Source: Betaproteobacteria bacterium
Lineage (GTDB): Bacteria > Pseudomonadota > Gammaproteobacteria > Burkholderiales > SG8-39
Reading direction: 5' to 3'
DNA length: 40,315 nt
Assembly (NCBI GenBank): GCA_029883975.1
Contig: JAOUIL010000022.1
Coordinates: 1-40,315 of the forward strand
In this document: positions 26,897 through 35,420 of the stretch, one piece after another
Layout of the letters: each line of letters opens with the position of its first letter
How positions within the stretch are numbered: position 1 is the first letter of the stretch
The notes under the pieces: model-generated
What the model was told of the DNA's origin: nothing
Databases searched by the model: none
The model's input: the letters and a program-made list of their open reading frames with translations, nothing else
Made by a program: the position numbers and the translations under genes

Positions 26897-27577
26897 CTAC
26901 TTGCCGGGCACGAGCGGCACGAAGCGCACCGGCAGGACGCTGCGGGTCTCGGTCGTGCCGTCGGCGCGCTTGGTGATCACGAGCAGCTCCTGCGCGGCTC
27001 CGCTGGACCCGACCGGGACCACCATGCGGCCCCCGGGCTTGAGCTGCTCGACGAGCGCCTGCGGCACCTGCGGCGGCGCCGCCGTGACCACGATGCCGTC
27101 GAACGGCGCCTTCTCGGGCCAGCCGGCGTAGCCGTCGCCGATCCTCACCTCGACGTTCCTGTAGCCGAGCGCGCGCAAGCGCTCGGCCGCCGCGTTGCCG
27201 AGATCCGCGATCAGCTCGATGGTGTACACCTGGCCGACGATTTCCGCGAGCATCGCCGCCTGGTAGCCCGAGCCGGTGCCGACTTCCAGCACCCTGTGGC
27301 CGGGCCGCGGCGCGACGAGGTCGGTCGACAGCGCGACGATATAAGGCTGCGAGATGGTCTGCCCGGCGCCGATCGGCAGAGGGTGGTTGCGATAGGCAAG
27401 CGCACGCTGGCTGTCGGGAACGAACCGGTGGCGCTCGACCTTGCCGAGCGCCGCGCGCACCTGCGGCGACATGGCGCGCAGGCCGGTGAGTGCCGCAGTC
27501 TGCGCGTACGTCGCCTCCACTTCCTCGACGAGCTGCGCGCGCTCCGCGGCGTAGTCGGCGGCGAGCGGCGCGCTCAT
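26897..27577 (-). CDS. pcm: Protein-L-isoaspartate O-methyltransferase
   Basis: The 226-residue enzyme uses SAM to methylate isoaspartyl residues and start repair of aged proteins. Motifs are HRFVPDSQRALAYRNHPLPI, the substrate region GAGQTISQPYIVALSTDLV, SAM loop VLEVGTGSGYQAAMLAEIV and DGIVVTAAPPQVPQALVEQL. The ATG at 27577 is the only normal start near the family start. The in-frame codons just before it encode [11 protein letters not shown], continuing into MSAPLAADYA, which looks like a signal peptide core and raises the possibility of an exported form with a start further upstream. The gene follows folE2 by 22 bp, and its stop directly abuts the stop of the convergent protease gene. Confidence 0.92.
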   Translation of the reverse strand: MSAPLAADYAAERAQLVEEVEATYAQTAALTGLRAMSPQVRAALGKVERHRFVPDSQRALAYRNHPLPIGAGQTISQPYIVALSTDLVAPRPGHRVLEVGTGSGYQAAMLAEIVGQVYTIELIADLGNAAAERLRALGYRNVEVRIGDGYAGWPEKAPFDGIVVTAAPPQVPQALVEQLKPGGRMVVPVGSSGAAQELLVITKRADGTTETRSVLPVRFVPLVPGK

Positions 27578-27599
27578 CGCCAGCCAGGCCAGGACGCCG

Positions 27600-28403
27600 C
27601 TAGCGAGCCTGCTTGTCGCGCTCGATGAGGGCGTAGGCGGAGTGGTTGTGGATCGACTCGAAATTCTCGGACTCGACGACATACTTCGCGATGCGGTCGT
27701 CGAGGTTCAGCAGCGCCGCCACGTCGCGCACCATGTCCTCGACGAACTTCGGGTTGTCATAGGCGCGCTCGGTGACGTACTTCTCGTCCGGGCGCTTGAG
27801 CAGCCCGTACAGCTCGCTCGAGGCCTGCTTCTCGACCAGGTCGACGATCTCCTCGATCCAGACGAATTCGCCGGTGTGCGCGGTCACGGTGACGTGCGAG
27901 CGCTGGTTGTGCGCGCCACGCTCGCTGATGCCCTTGGAGCACGGGCACAGGCTGGTCACCGGCACCAGCACCTTCATGGCGAAGCTCTGCCTGCCGTCGA
28001 GGATCTGCGAGACGAAGGTCACTTCATAGTCCATGAGGCTCTTCACGCCCGACACCGGCGCCGCCTTGTCGATGAAGTACGGGAAGCTCATCTCGACCAC
28101 GCCTGCCTCGGCCTCGAGCTTCGCCACCATCTCGCGCACCATCGTCTGGAACGAGTCGACCGTGATCTCGCGCTCGTGCGCGGACAGGATCTCCACGAAG
28201 CGCGACATGTGCGTGCCCTTGAAGTGGTGCGGCAGGCCCACGTACATGTTGAAGCTGGCGATCGTGTGCTGCACCCCGCCCGCGCGCTGCATGATCTGGA
28301 TCGGATGGCGGATCGCCTTGATGCCGACCCGGTCGATGGCGAGCTTGCGGGAATCGGGCGTGCTCTGGACATCGGGAATCGCGTGCAGGTCCTTGGCTTT
28401 CAT
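27600..28403 (-). CDS. folE2: GTP cyclohydrolase FolE2 (type IB)
   Basis: The 267-residue enzyme makes dihydroneopterin triphosphate from GTP, the first step of folate synthesis. The family-defining stretch with the metal-binding cysteine is [19 protein letters not shown]; others are [15 protein letters not shown] and [13 protein letters not shown]. FolE2 works with metals other than zinc and often replaces or backs up the zinc enzyme FolE; no folE is in the window. TATAAT lies 6 nt before the ATG, with a palindrome upstream of it (see the regulatory entry), so the gene has its own regulated promoter although it follows dxs by only 25 bp. pcm lies downstream in the same direction. Confidence 0.96.
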   Translation of the reverse strand: MKAKDLHAIPDVQSTPDSRKLAIDRVGIKAIRHPIQIMQRAGGVQHTIASFNMYVGLPHHFKGTHMSRFVEILSAHEREITVDSFQTMVREMVAKLEAEAGVVEMSFPYFIDKAAPVSGVKSLMDYEVTFVSQILDGRQSFAMKVLVPVTSLCPCSKGISERGAHNQRSHVTVTAHTGEFVWIEEIVDLVEKQASSELYGLLKRPDEKYVTERAYDNPKFVEDMVRDVAALLNLDDRIAKYVVESENFESIHNHSAYALIERDKQAR

Positions 28404-28409
28404 GGCCGC

Positions 28410-28440
28410 ATTATAACTCCCGAGTAAATTACTCGGCTAT
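28410..28440 (-). promoter_or_regulatory. folE2 promoter with IscR-type palindrome
   Basis: On the minus strand, a consensus TATAAT (28415-28410) ends 6 nt before the folE2 ATG. Directly upstream is the perfect palindrome CCGAGTAA-A/T-TTACTCGG (28420-28436), whose left half includes the last codons of dxs. By my alignment, the 25 nt at 28440-28416 agree with the type 1 IscR consensus at 21 positions, the two half-site mismatches being GAG/CTC instead of GAC/GTC. A regulator bound here would cover the -35 region. The identity of the regulator is inference; Zur-type control of folE2 is known in other bacteria, but this site is not a typical Zur box. Confidence 0.55.
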
Positions 28441-30318
28441 TGCCTCCCGCACGGACTTCTCGATGCCGGCGGCATCCAGCCCCACGGACTGCAGGAGCCT
28501 CGAGGGGTCGCCGTGATCGATGAAGCGATCGGGCAGGCCGAGCAGCAAGACGCGGCGCTCGACGCCCAGCATCTGCAGCGCTTCGCATACGGCGCTGCCC
28601 GCCCCGCCCATGATCTGGTGCTCCTCCACGGTCACCAGCAGCTCGTGCCCGGCCGCGAGCTGCTTCACCAGGTCCACGTCCAGCGGCTTCACGAAGCGCA
28701 TGTTCGCCACGGTGGCCTCGAGCGCTTGGGCCGCCTCCAGCGCGGGCTTGAACATCGCGCCGAAGGCGAGGATCGCGATGCGCCTGCCGCGGCGCCGGAC
28801 CTCGCCCTTGCCGACCGGCAGCGCCTCGAGCGCGCTGCCCGCCTCTCCCACCGCCGTGCCGCGCGCATAGCGCACCGCAGCCGGGGCGCCGAGCTGCACG
28901 GCCGTCGTCAGCATGCGCCGGCATTCGGCCGCGTCGGCCGGCGCCATCACGGTGAGATTCGGCACCGTGCGCAGATAGGCGAAGTCGAACGCGCCGTTGT
29001 GCGTGGCGCCGTCCCCGCCCACCAGGCCCCCGCGATCGAGCGCGAAGGTCACCGGCAGGTTCTGGATGGCGACGTCGTGGATCAGCTGGTCGTAGCCGCG
29101 CTGTAGGAACGTCGAGTAGATCGCCACCACCGGCCGCAGGCCCTCGCACGCCAGGCCCGCGGCGAAGGTCACCGAATGCTGCTCGGCGATGCCGACGTCG
29201 AAGTAGCGCCCGGGATACTTTTCCGAGAAGGCCACCATGCCCGAGCCCTCGCGCATCGCCGGCGTGATCGCCACCAGCCGCAGGTCGGCGGCCGCCATGT
29301 CGCACAGCCAGTCGCCGAACACCTGGCTGTAGGTGGGGCGCGGTGGCGTCGCCGCCTTCTGGATGCCCTGCGCCGGATCGAACTTGCTCGGCCCGTGGTA
29401 GGCGATCGGGTCGTCCTCGGCGAGCTTGTAGCCCTGCCCCTTGCGCGTCACGACGTGCAGGAACTGCGGCCCCGAGAGCTTGCGGATGTTGGTGAGCGTG
29501 GCGATCAGCGTGTCGAGGTCGTGGCCGTCGATCGGCCCGATATAGTTGAAGCCGAACTCCTCGAACAGCGTCGAAGGCGTCACCATGCCCTTCACGTGCT
29601 CCTCGGTGCGCCGCGCGAACTCCCACACGCCCACGCGCTTGAGGATGTGCTCGCTCGCTTTGCGCGCCGTGGAGTACATGCGCCCCGAGAGCAGTCGCGC
29701 CAGGTAATTGGTGAGCGCGCCCACCGGCGGCGAAATCGACATCTCGTTGTCGTTCAGGATGACGAGCAGGTCCACGTCCATGGCGCCGGCGTTGTTCATG
29801 GCCTCGAAGGCCATGCCGGCCGACATCGCGCCGTCGCCGATGACCGCCACGCACTTGCGGCTCTCGCCCTTCGCCTTCGCCGCCACCGCCATGCCGAGCG
29901 CCGCCGAGATCGAGGTCGAGGAATGCGCCGTGCCGAAGGTGTCGTACACCGACTCGCTGCGCCGCGGAAAGCCGGAGATGCCGTCGAGCATGCGCAGGCG
30001 CGCCATCGCCTCGCGCCGACCGGTGAGGATCTTGTGCGCGTAGGTCTGGTGGCCCACGTCCCAGACGATGCGGTCTTCCGGCGTCTCGAACACCTTGTGC
30101 AGGGCGATCGTCAGCTCGACCGTGCCGAGGTTGGACGACAGGTGGCCGCCCGTCTTGGACACCGAGTCGAGCACGTACGCGCGCAGCTCTGCAGCGAGCT
30201 GGTGCAGCTGCCGGCGCTCGAGCGCGCGCAGCTGCGCCGGGTCGTCGATCGTGCGTAGCAGCGCGAAGGACGCCGGCTTCTCCCCGCCCGCCGGCAGCTC
30301 GTCGGTGATGGTGGCCAT
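28429..30318 (-). CDS. dxs: 1-deoxy-D-xylulose-5-phosphate synthase
   Basis: The 629-residue thiamine-diphosphate enzyme condenses pyruvate and glyceraldehyde 3-phosphate, the first step of the MEP isoprenoid pathway. Visible are [34 protein letters not shown], the ThDP motif [19 protein letters not shown], and [18 protein letters not shown] of the transketolase-like domain. The ATG at 30318 ([12 protein letters not shown]) comes 2 bp after the ispA stop, so dxs is in the xseB-ispA-dxs operon, the usual order in betaproteobacteria. The stop codon lies inside the palindrome that precedes folE2. Confidence 0.97.
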   Translation of the reverse strand: MATITDELPAGGEKPASFALLRTIDDPAQLRALERRQLHQLAAELRAYVLDSVSKTGGHLSSNLGTVELTIALHKVFETPEDRIVWDVGHQTYAHKILTGRREAMARLRMLDGISGFPRRSESVYDTFGTAHSSTSISAALGMAVAAKAKGESRKCVAVIGDGAMSAGMAFEAMNNAGAMDVDLLVILNDNEMSISPPVGALTNYLARLLSGRMYSTARKASEHILKRVGVWEFARRTEEHVKGMVTPSTLFEEFGFNYIGPIDGHDLDTLIATLTNIRKLSGPQFLHVVTRKGQGYKLAEDDPIAYHGPSKFDPAQGIQKAATPPRPTYSQVFGDWLCDMAAADLRLVAITPAMREGSGMVAFSEKYPGRYFDVGIAEQHSVTFAAGLACEGLRPVVAIYSTFLQRGYDQLIHDVAIQNLPVTFALDRGGLVGGDGATHNGAFDFAYLRTVPNLTVMAPADAAECRRMLTTAVQLGAPAAVRYARGTAVGEAGSALEALPVGKGEVRRRGRRIAILAFGAMFKPALEAAQALEATVANMRFVKPLDVDLVKQLAAGHELLVTVEEHQIMGGAGSAVCEALQMLGVERRVLLLGLPDRFIDHGDPSRLLQSVGLDAAGIEKSVREAIAE

Positions 30319-30320
30319 GC

Positions 30321-31220
30321 CTAGAACTTTCTGAGTACGATGAAGTCGGCGAGTTCCCGCAGCCGCCGCGCCTCGGCGCCGAGCGGCGCCAGAGCCTGAT
30401 GCGCATTGTGCCTCAGTTCCCGGGCCAGCTCGCGCGCGCGCGCCAGCCCCATGATCGACACGTAAGTCGGCTTGCCCTGACGCGCGTCCTTGCCCGCGGT
30501 CTTGCCCAGCGTGGCGCTCGAGGCTTCCGCGTCCAGCACGTCGTCCACCACCTGGAAGGCGAGGCCGACGGTCTTGGCGTAGTGGTCGAGCCGCGTGCGC
30601 AGCGCCTCCGGCGCACCCCCGCAGGCCGCGCCGAGCAGCACGGCCGCGCGGATGAGCGCGCCCGTCTTGTGGATGTGCATGGCCTCGAGCTCTGGCACGC
30701 TCAGCGGCTTGCCGGTCGACTCGAGGTCGATCTGCTGGCCGCCCGCCATGCCGCGCGATCCCGCGGCCGCCGCCAGCTGGCGCAGCATGTCGAGCTGCGC
30801 CGCCGGCTCGTCGGCGAGGGCGTGCTCGGCGAGCAGCTGGAAGGCGAGCGACTGCAGCGCGTCGCCCACCAGCAGCGCGGTGGCCTCGTCGTACTCCACG
30901 TGCACTGTGGGCTTGCCGCGCCGGAGCACGTCGTCGTCCATGCACGGCAGGTCGTCGTGCACCAGCGAATAGGCGTGGATCAGCTCGACCGCAGCCGCCG
31001 CCACCTCGAGCCGCTCGGGCCGGGCGCCCGCCGCTTCGCCGGCGGCGAATGTCAGCAGCGGGCGCACACGCTTGCCGCCCTCGAGCACCGCGTAGCGCAT
31101 CGCCTCGTGCAGGCGCGCCGGGGCGATACCCGCTGCCGGCAGGAACCTCGCCAGCGCCGCCTCCATCCGCGCCTGGATGCCGCCCATCCAGGCCGCGAAC
31201 CCCGCTTCAGGCGCCGTCAC
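30321..31220 (-). CDS. ispA: Farnesyl diphosphate synthase (polyprenyl synthase family)
   Basis: The 299-residue prenyl transferase builds farnesyl diphosphate from IPP and DMAPP. The two aspartate-rich motifs are [20 protein letters not shown] (first) and [15 protein letters not shown] (second), with GGKRVRPLL before them and [13 protein letters not shown] near the end. Length and motif spacing suit a C15 enzyme; the exact chain length could differ. The start ATG at 31220 overlaps the xseB stop by 14 bp, and dxs follows after 2 bp. Confidence 0.95.
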   Translation of the reverse strand: MTAPEAGFAAWMGGIQARMEAALARFLPAAGIAPARLHEAMRYAVLEGGKRVRPLLTFAAGEAAGARPERLEVAAAAVELIHAYSLVHDDLPCMDDDVLRRGKPTVHVEYDEATALLVGDALQSLAFQLLAEHALADEPAAQLDMLRQLAAAAGSRGMAGGQQIDLESTGKPLSVPELEAMHIHKTGALIRAAVLLGAACGGAPEALRTRLDHYAKTVGLAFQVVDDVLDAEASSATLGKTAGKDARQGKPTYVSIMGLARARELARELRHNAHQALAPLGAEARRLRELADFIVLRKF

Positions 31221-31449
31221 CGGGCTCGGGTTCCAGGGCGAGCTTCTTCAGCACCTCGCCTTCGAGCACCTTGACCTGGCGCTGCGCGGCGTCCAGGCGC
31301 TCCTGGCAGAAGCGCGCCAGCTCCAGCCCGCGCTTGTGCGCCTCGAGCGCCTGCTCGAGGGACAGCTTGCCGCCTTCCATCTGCGCCACGAGCTTCTCCA
31401 GCTCGGCGAGCGCGCGCTCGAACGTGGTCTCGGAACCGGGCTTGGCCAT
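31207..31449 (-). CDS. xseB: Exodeoxyribonuclease VII small subunit
   Basis: The 80-residue protein has TFERALAELEKLVAQMEGGK and LSLEQALEAHKRGLELARFC, the two-helix signature of XseB, which joins the large subunit XseA to form exonuclease VII. xseA is not in the window. The ATG at 31449 (MAKPGSETT) fits the family; a longer frame upstream adds residues of low likelihood. It heads the xseB-ispA-dxs operon and is divergent from the Rieske oxygenase gene. Confidence 0.94.
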   Translation of the reverse strand: MAKPGSETTFERALAELEKLVAQMEGGKLSLEQALEAHKRGLELARFCQERLDAAQRQVKVLEGEVLKKLALEPEPGDGA

Positions 31450-31455
31450 GCGTGA

Positions 31456-31485
31456 AGTGTGCCCGCGCGCCGCTCCCCCGGTCAA
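31456..31485 (-). promoter_or_regulatory. Candidate promoter of the xseB-ispA-dxs operon
   Basis: On the minus strand TTGACC (31485-31480) and CACACT (31461-31456) are 18 nt apart. The -35 is good and the -10 is weak. Only 6 nt separate the -10 from the xseB ATG, the same geometry as in the other leaderless candidates. Confidence 0.35.
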
Positions 31486-31498
31486 ACCTTCCCTGGAG

Positions 31499-31504
31499 TA
31501 CAAT
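31499..31504 (+). promoter_or_regulatory. Candidate -10 box of the Rieske oxygenase operon
   Basis: TACAAT matches TATAAT at five of six positions and lies 29 nt before the ATG at 31534. A T-rich stretch (CTTTTTTACT) follows in the leader. The -35 region is not clear. Confidence 0.45.
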
Positions 31505-31533
31505 GCGCGCCTTTTTTACTCCCACCGGGCGCC

Positions 31534-32631
31534 ATGTCCGACGTCTCGAGTTCCAGGCATCTCAGGCCGGCACGTTGCCAGCTGCCGGTCGCCTGGTATT
31601 TCGACCCGGAAGTCTTCGCCCGCGAGAAACAGCTGCTGTTCGCTGCCGGCGCCAACTACGTCGGCCACGAGCTGATGGTGCCCAACGTGGGCGATTACCA
31701 CACGCTCGCCTGGCAGGACCACGCCAAGGTGCTGGTGCGCAACGCCGGCGGCGTCGAGCTGCTCTCCAATGTCTGCCGCCACCGGCAATCGATCATGCTC
31801 GAAGGCCGCGGCAACACCGGGAACATCGTCTGCCCGCTGCACCGCTGGACCTACGACCTGAAGGGCGAGCTGCTCGGTGCGCCGCATTTTCCCGAGAACC
31901 CGTGCGTCAAGCTGCATTCGACGCCACTGACCAACTGGCGGGGCCTGCTGTTCGCGGGCCCGGCCGACCCGCGCCAGGCGCTGGCCGGCATGACGACCAT
32001 CGGCGACTGGGATTTCTCGGGCTACGTGCTCGACCGCGTCATGGTGGACGAGTACGAGTTCAACTGGAAGACTTTCATCGAGGTGTACCTCGAGGTCTAC
32101 CACGTCAATCCCTTCCACCCGGGGCTGGGCAACTTCACCGACTGTGACAACTTCACGGTGGACTACGGCGCCGACTGGTCGGTGCAGATCGTGCAGGCGA
32201 AGGCGGGCCTCGGCAAGCCGGGCACGCCCGTGTACCGCAAGTGGCACGAGGCCTGCCTGCAGCATCTCGACGGGCGTGTGCCCAGGCAGGGCGCCCTGTG
32301 GATGACCTGGTTCCCCGGCCTGATGATGGAGTGGTATCCGAACGTGCTGGTGGTGAGCCACTTGATCCCGCGCTCGCCGACGCGCACCACCAACGTTGTC
32401 GAGTTCTACTACCCCGAGGAGATCGCGCTGTTCGAGCGCGAGTTCGTCGAGGCGCAGCAGGCGGCCTACGTCGAGACAGCGAAAGAAGACGACGAGATCT
32501 GCTTGCGCATGGACCGCGGCCGTCGCGCCCTGTGGGAAGAAGGCCGGGATGACGCCGGTCCCTACCAGTCGCCCATGGAAGACACCATGGTGCATTTCCA
32601 CGAATGGGTGCGGCGCAAGCTCGCGTGCTGA
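31534..32631 (+). CDS. Rieske non-heme iron oxygenase, alpha subunit type
   Basis: The 365-residue protein has an N-terminal Rieske [2Fe-2S] domain with ligands C81-x-H83 (VCRHRQS) and C100-x2-H103 (CPLHRW), and a C-terminal catalytic domain whose mononuclear iron ligands are probably H190 and H195 (EVYHVNPFHPG) with an aspartate in AKEDDEICLRMD. Such enzymes hydroxylate or demethylate aromatic rings, betaines or similar compounds with electrons from a reductase, which is not encoded nearby. The substrate is unknown. The ATG at 31534 fits the family (MSDVSSSRHLRPARCQLP). The gene is first in a probable operon with a rhodanese and a DUF2784 protein and is divergent from xseB. Confidence 0.9.
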   Translation: MSDVSSSRHLRPARCQLPVAWYFDPEVFAREKQLLFAAGANYVGHELMVPNVGDYHTLAWQDHAKVLVRNAGGVELLSNVCRHRQSIMLEGRGNTGNIVCPLHRWTYDLKGELLGAPHFPENPCVKLHSTPLTNWRGLLFAGPADPRQALAGMTTIGDWDFSGYVLDRVMVDEYEFNWKTFIEVYLEVYHVNPFHPGLGNFTDCDNFTVDYGADWSVQIVQAKAGLGKPGTPVYRKWHEACLQHLDGRVPRQGALWMTWFPGLMMEWYPNVLVVSHLIPRSPTRTTNVVEFYYPEEIALFEREFVEAQQAAYVETAKEDDEICLRMDRGRRALWEEGRDDAGPYQSPMEDTMVHFHEWVRRKLAC

Positions 32632-33452
32632 GCACGCTCGTTTCCACCGAGGAGCTGGCGCGCCACCCCGAGTGGCGCCGGTTCGACTGCCGGCACGACC
32701 TGATGAAGCCGGAGCTGGGCCGGGAGCAGTACGCCGGCGCGCATATTCCGGGCGCGGCGTTTGCGCACCTGGATCACGATCTGTCCGCGCCGAAGACCGG
32801 CAAGAACGGCCGGCATCCGCTGCCGGACCCCGCGAAGTTCATCGCTTGGCTCGGCGCCAAAGGGCTGAAGCCATCGGACGAGGTCGTCTGCTACGACGGC
32901 GGATCCGGCGCGATGGCCGCGCGCCTGTGGTGGATGCTGCGCTGGGTGGGGCACGAGGCGGTCGCGGTGCTCGATGGCGGCCTTGCGAAGTGGACGAAGG
33001 AAGGCCGGCCGGTCACGGCGGAGGTGCCGAAATATCCGGCGACTGTCTATTCAGGCAAGCCGCGCGCCGATATGGCAGTGGATGTCTCACACGTCGTGCA
33101 GCACCTCGGCAAGGAGTCGATCGTCGACGCGCGCGCCGCGGCGCGCTGGCGCGGCGAAGCCGAGCCCATCGACCCGGAAGCCGGGCGCATTCCGGGATCG
33201 CTCAACCGCTTCAACGGCGCCAACCTGACGCTCGAGGGCGTGCACAAGCCGGCCGCGCAGCTGCGCGCCGAGTTCGAGGTGCTGCTCGCCGGCCGCAAGG
33301 CCACCGAGGTGGTGCACAGCTGCGGCTCCGGCGTCGCCGCGTGCCACAACCTGCTGGCAATGGAAGTCGCCGGGCTCAAGGGCGGGAAGCTCTACGCCGG
33401 CTCCTGGAGCGAGTGGATCGCGGATCCCGCGAGACCGCGTGAGCGCGGCTGA
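32625..33452 (+). CDS. Two-domain sulfurtransferase (rhodanese / 3-mercaptopyruvate type)
   Basis: The product has about 275 residues in two rhodanese domains. The first, inactive domain has FDCRHDLMKPELGREQYAG and VVCYDGGSGAMAARLWWMLR; the second has the active-site loop HSCGSGVAACHN with C233. CGSGV resembles the mercaptopyruvate sulfurtransferase loop more than thiosulfate rhodanese (CRxGx). I chose GTG 32625, which overlaps the oxygenase stop by 7 bp; an in-frame ATG at 32604 is the alternative and would add seven residues. No clear ribosome binding site decides. The gene is coupled to the oxygenase gene upstream and overlaps the DUF2784 gene by 14 bp. Confidence 0.9.
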   Translation: MLSTLVSTEELARHPEWRRFDCRHDLMKPELGREQYAGAHIPGAAFAHLDHDLSAPKTGKNGRHPLPDPAKFIAWLGAKGLKPSDEVVCYDGGSGAMAARLWWMLRWVGHEAVAVLDGGLAKWTKEGRPVTAEVPKYPATVYSGKPRADMAVDVSHVVQHLGKESIVDARAAARWRGEAEPIDPEAGRIPGSLNRFNGANLTLEGVHKPAAQLRAEFEVLLAGRKATEVVHSCGSGVAACHNLLAMEVAGLKGGKLYAGSWSEWIADPARPRERG

Positions 33453-33834
33453 CGCTCTCCTCGTCCTTCACTTCGCGATCGTCGTCTTCATCGTCGGCGG
33501 GCTGATCCTGACCTGGATCGGCGCCGTGCTGGGCTGGGGCTGGGTGCGCAATCCGTGGTTCCGGTATGTGCACCTGGGCGCGATCGCCTTCGTCGCGCTC
33601 GAAGCGGTGATCGGCATGACCTGTCCGCTCACCGCGATGGAGGATCTGCTGCGCGGCGGCGCGCGCGCCGAATCGTTCGTCGGGCGCTGGGTGCGCTACT
33701 TCCTGTACTACCGCGCGCCCGAGTGGGTGTTCACGGCGCTGTACCTCGCCTGGACCGCGGCCACGCTCGTCACGCTGCGGCTGGTGCCGCCGCGCTCGCG
33801 AACGCGCGGCGCTACACCTGCTTCATCAGCTTGA
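33439..33834 (+). CDS. DUF2784 membrane protein
   Basis: The 131-residue protein has three or four hydrophobic segments (LLVLHFAIVVFIVGGLILTW, FVALEAVIGMTCPL, VFTALYLAWTAATLVTL) and the DUF2784 features NPWFRYVHLGAIAF, GMTCPLTAMEDLLR and YRAPEWVFTALY. The family is an inner-membrane protein without known function. The GTG at 33439 overlaps the sulfurtransferase stop by 14 bp, so the gene closes the oxygenase-rhodanese operon. Its last 23 bp overlap the convergent glsB gene. Confidence 0.9.
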   Translation: MSAADALLVLHFAIVVFIVGGLILTWIGAVLGWGWVRNPWFRYVHLGAIAFVALEAVIGMTCPLTAMEDLLRGGARAESFVGRWVRYFLYYRAPEWVFTALYLAWTAATLVTLRLVPPRSRTRGATPASSA

Positions 33835-34063
33835 CGACGTAAAGCAGCAGCACCGCGCCGATCGTCGCCATGACGATCGAGCCGAGGAACCCGCCGGCGG
33901 TGATCCCCAGCAGGCTGAACACGAATCCGCCGATCAGCGCGCCGACGATGCCGACGACGATGTTGCCGACGAGGCCGAAGCCGCTGCCCTTCATGAATTT
34001 GCCCGCCAGCCAGCCCGCGACGGCGCCGATGATGAGGAAAGCAATCACGCCTGTGCCTTGCAT
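33812..34063 (-). CDS. GlsB/YeaQ/YmgE family stress-response membrane protein
   Basis: The 83-residue protein is three hydrophobic glycine-rich segments: GVIAFLIIGAVAGWLAGKFM, NIVVGIVGALIGGFVFSLL and GSIVMATIGAVLLLYVVKLM. This is the transglycosylase-associated/GlsB family of small inner-membrane proteins, often induced by stress; the role is unknown. The ribosome binding site is very strong: AGGAGGTGA lies 3 nt before the ATG, so high expression is likely. It follows hflX by 44 bp in the same direction and its 3' end overlaps the convergent DUF2784 gene by 23 bp. Confidence 0.92.
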   Translation of the reverse strand: MQGTGVIAFLIIGAVAGWLAGKFMKGSGFGLVGNIVVGIVGALIGGFVFSLLGITAGGFLGSIVMATIGAVLLLYVVKLMKQV

Positions 34064-34107
34064 GGTTCACCTCCTGAAGGGCAGTTAAGGGGCTTTGCGC
34101 ACGGGAG

Positions 34108-35376
34108 TCAAGCGGCCAGCCGCTCCCGCAACCGCCGCACCGCCTCCGGCTCCCCGCGCACGCGCAGGAATGCGCCCTCGCCCTCGGTGCGTTCCGACAG
34201 CACTTCGCAGCTCTCGAAGATCTCGCCGCGCAGCTTCTGCGCCGACCAGGGGAGGAACAGCTCGGCTTCGACCATGCGCTGCTGGAAGAACGCGACGATC
34301 GCCGCGCGCAGCTGCGCGACGTCACCTTCGCGGCGCGCGCTCATCACGACGCACCCGGGGTAATTTGCGCGGAGCATCGCTTCGTCGCCGCCGCGGTCGA
34401 TCTTGTTAAAGACGAGCAGACGCGGCACGTCTTTCGCGCCGATCTCCTCCAGCACCGCATCGGTGACCACGAGCTGGCGCTCGAACCCGGGGTCGCTCGC
34501 ATCGACGACGTGGACCAGCAGCGACGCCTCGAGCGCCTCGTCGAGCGTCGACTTGAACGAGGCGACCAGGCCGTGCGGCAGGTTCTTGATGAAGCCGACC
34601 GTGTCGCTGACCAGGATGCGCGGCACGCCCTCGGGCTGCAGGGCGCGCACGGTGGTGTCGAGCGTGGCGAACAGCTTGTCGGCGACCAGCGCTTCGCTCG
34701 CCGTGAGCGCGCGCATCAGGGTGGATTTGCCGGCGTTGGTGTAGCCGACCAGCGCGACGCGCGCGAGGCCCTGGCGCTCCTGGCGCCGCGCGCGCTGCGT
34801 CTTGCGCTCGAGGTGCATGGCGTCGAGCTCCTTCTGCAGCTCGGCAATGCGGTCGCGGACCTTGCGGCGGTCGAGCTCGGCCTGCGACTCGCTGCCGGCG
34901 CGGCCGCCGACACCGCTGCGTTCGCGGCCCTTGGGGCCGGCGAGCTTGGCGGCCTCGCGCATGCGCGGCGCCATGTAGCCCAGGCGCGCGATCTCCACCT
35001 GGGCGCGCGCGGCGCGCGAGCGCGCGTGGCGATGAAAGATCTCGAGGATCACCATGGTGCGGTCCATCACCTCGCAGCCGAGCGCCTTCTCCAGGTTGTG
35101 CGCCTGCGACGGGGAGATCTCGTGGTCGATGAGTACGAGGTCGGCTTGCGCCTCCACCAGGGCGCGCAGCTCCGCGCGCTTGCCCTCGCCGAGATAGGCC
35201 GCCGCGTCGAAGCTGGCGCGCTTCTGCGTGACCGTGGCGACGACTTCAAAGCCCAGCGTTTTCGCGAGCTGGCGCAGCTCGGCCAGCGATGAGTCGAACT
35301 CGACGTCGCTGACGCTGGGCAACTGCACCGCCGCGACGACGGCGCGCGCCGGCTTGCGGGAGGCTTCTCGGGCCAT
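34108..35376 (-). CDS. hflX: GTPase HflX
   Basis: The 422-residue ribosome-associated GTPase splits stalled 70S ribosomes under stress. An N-terminal HflX domain (FEVVATVTQKR, YLGEGKRAELRALV, LVLIDHEISPSQAHNLEKAL) is followed by a coiled-coil linker and the G domain with ALVGYTNAGKSTLMRAL (G1), VSDTVGFIKNLPHGLV (G3) and LLVFNKID (G4). Length is normal. The ATG at 35376 has no Shine-Dalgarno motif. In many proteobacteria hflX follows hfq; here it is next to the IlvD-family gene (44 bp upstream) and glsB downstream. Confidence 0.96.
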   Translation of the reverse strand: MAREASRKPARAVVAAVQLPSVSDVEFDSSLAELRQLAKTLGFEVVATVTQKRASFDAAAYLGEGKRAELRALVEAQADLVLIDHEISPSQAHNLEKALGCEVMDRTMVILEIFHRHARSRAARAQVEIARLGYMAPRMREAAKLAGPKGRERSGVGGRAGSESQAELDRRKVRDRIAELQKELDAMHLERKTQRARRQERQGLARVALVGYTNAGKSTLMRALTASEALVADKLFATLDTTVRALQPEGVPRILVSDTVGFIKNLPHGLVASFKSTLDEALEASLLVHVVDASDPGFERQLVVTDAVLEEIGAKDVPRLLVFNKIDRGGDEAMLRANYPGCVVMSARREGDVAQLRAAIVAFFQQRMVEAELFLPWSAQKLRGEIFESCEVLSERTEGEGAFLRVRGEPEAVRRLRERLAA

Positions 35377-35420
35377 GGTGGACGGAGACTAACAGGCAAA
35401 CGCGGAATTCCCCGGCGCCG

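Noticed and set aside
28420-28436. The folE2 palindrome as a terminator of dxs
   Set aside because: The arms are separated by one base, so it cannot form a normal RNA hairpin, and no U-tract follows; a protein-binding site fits better.
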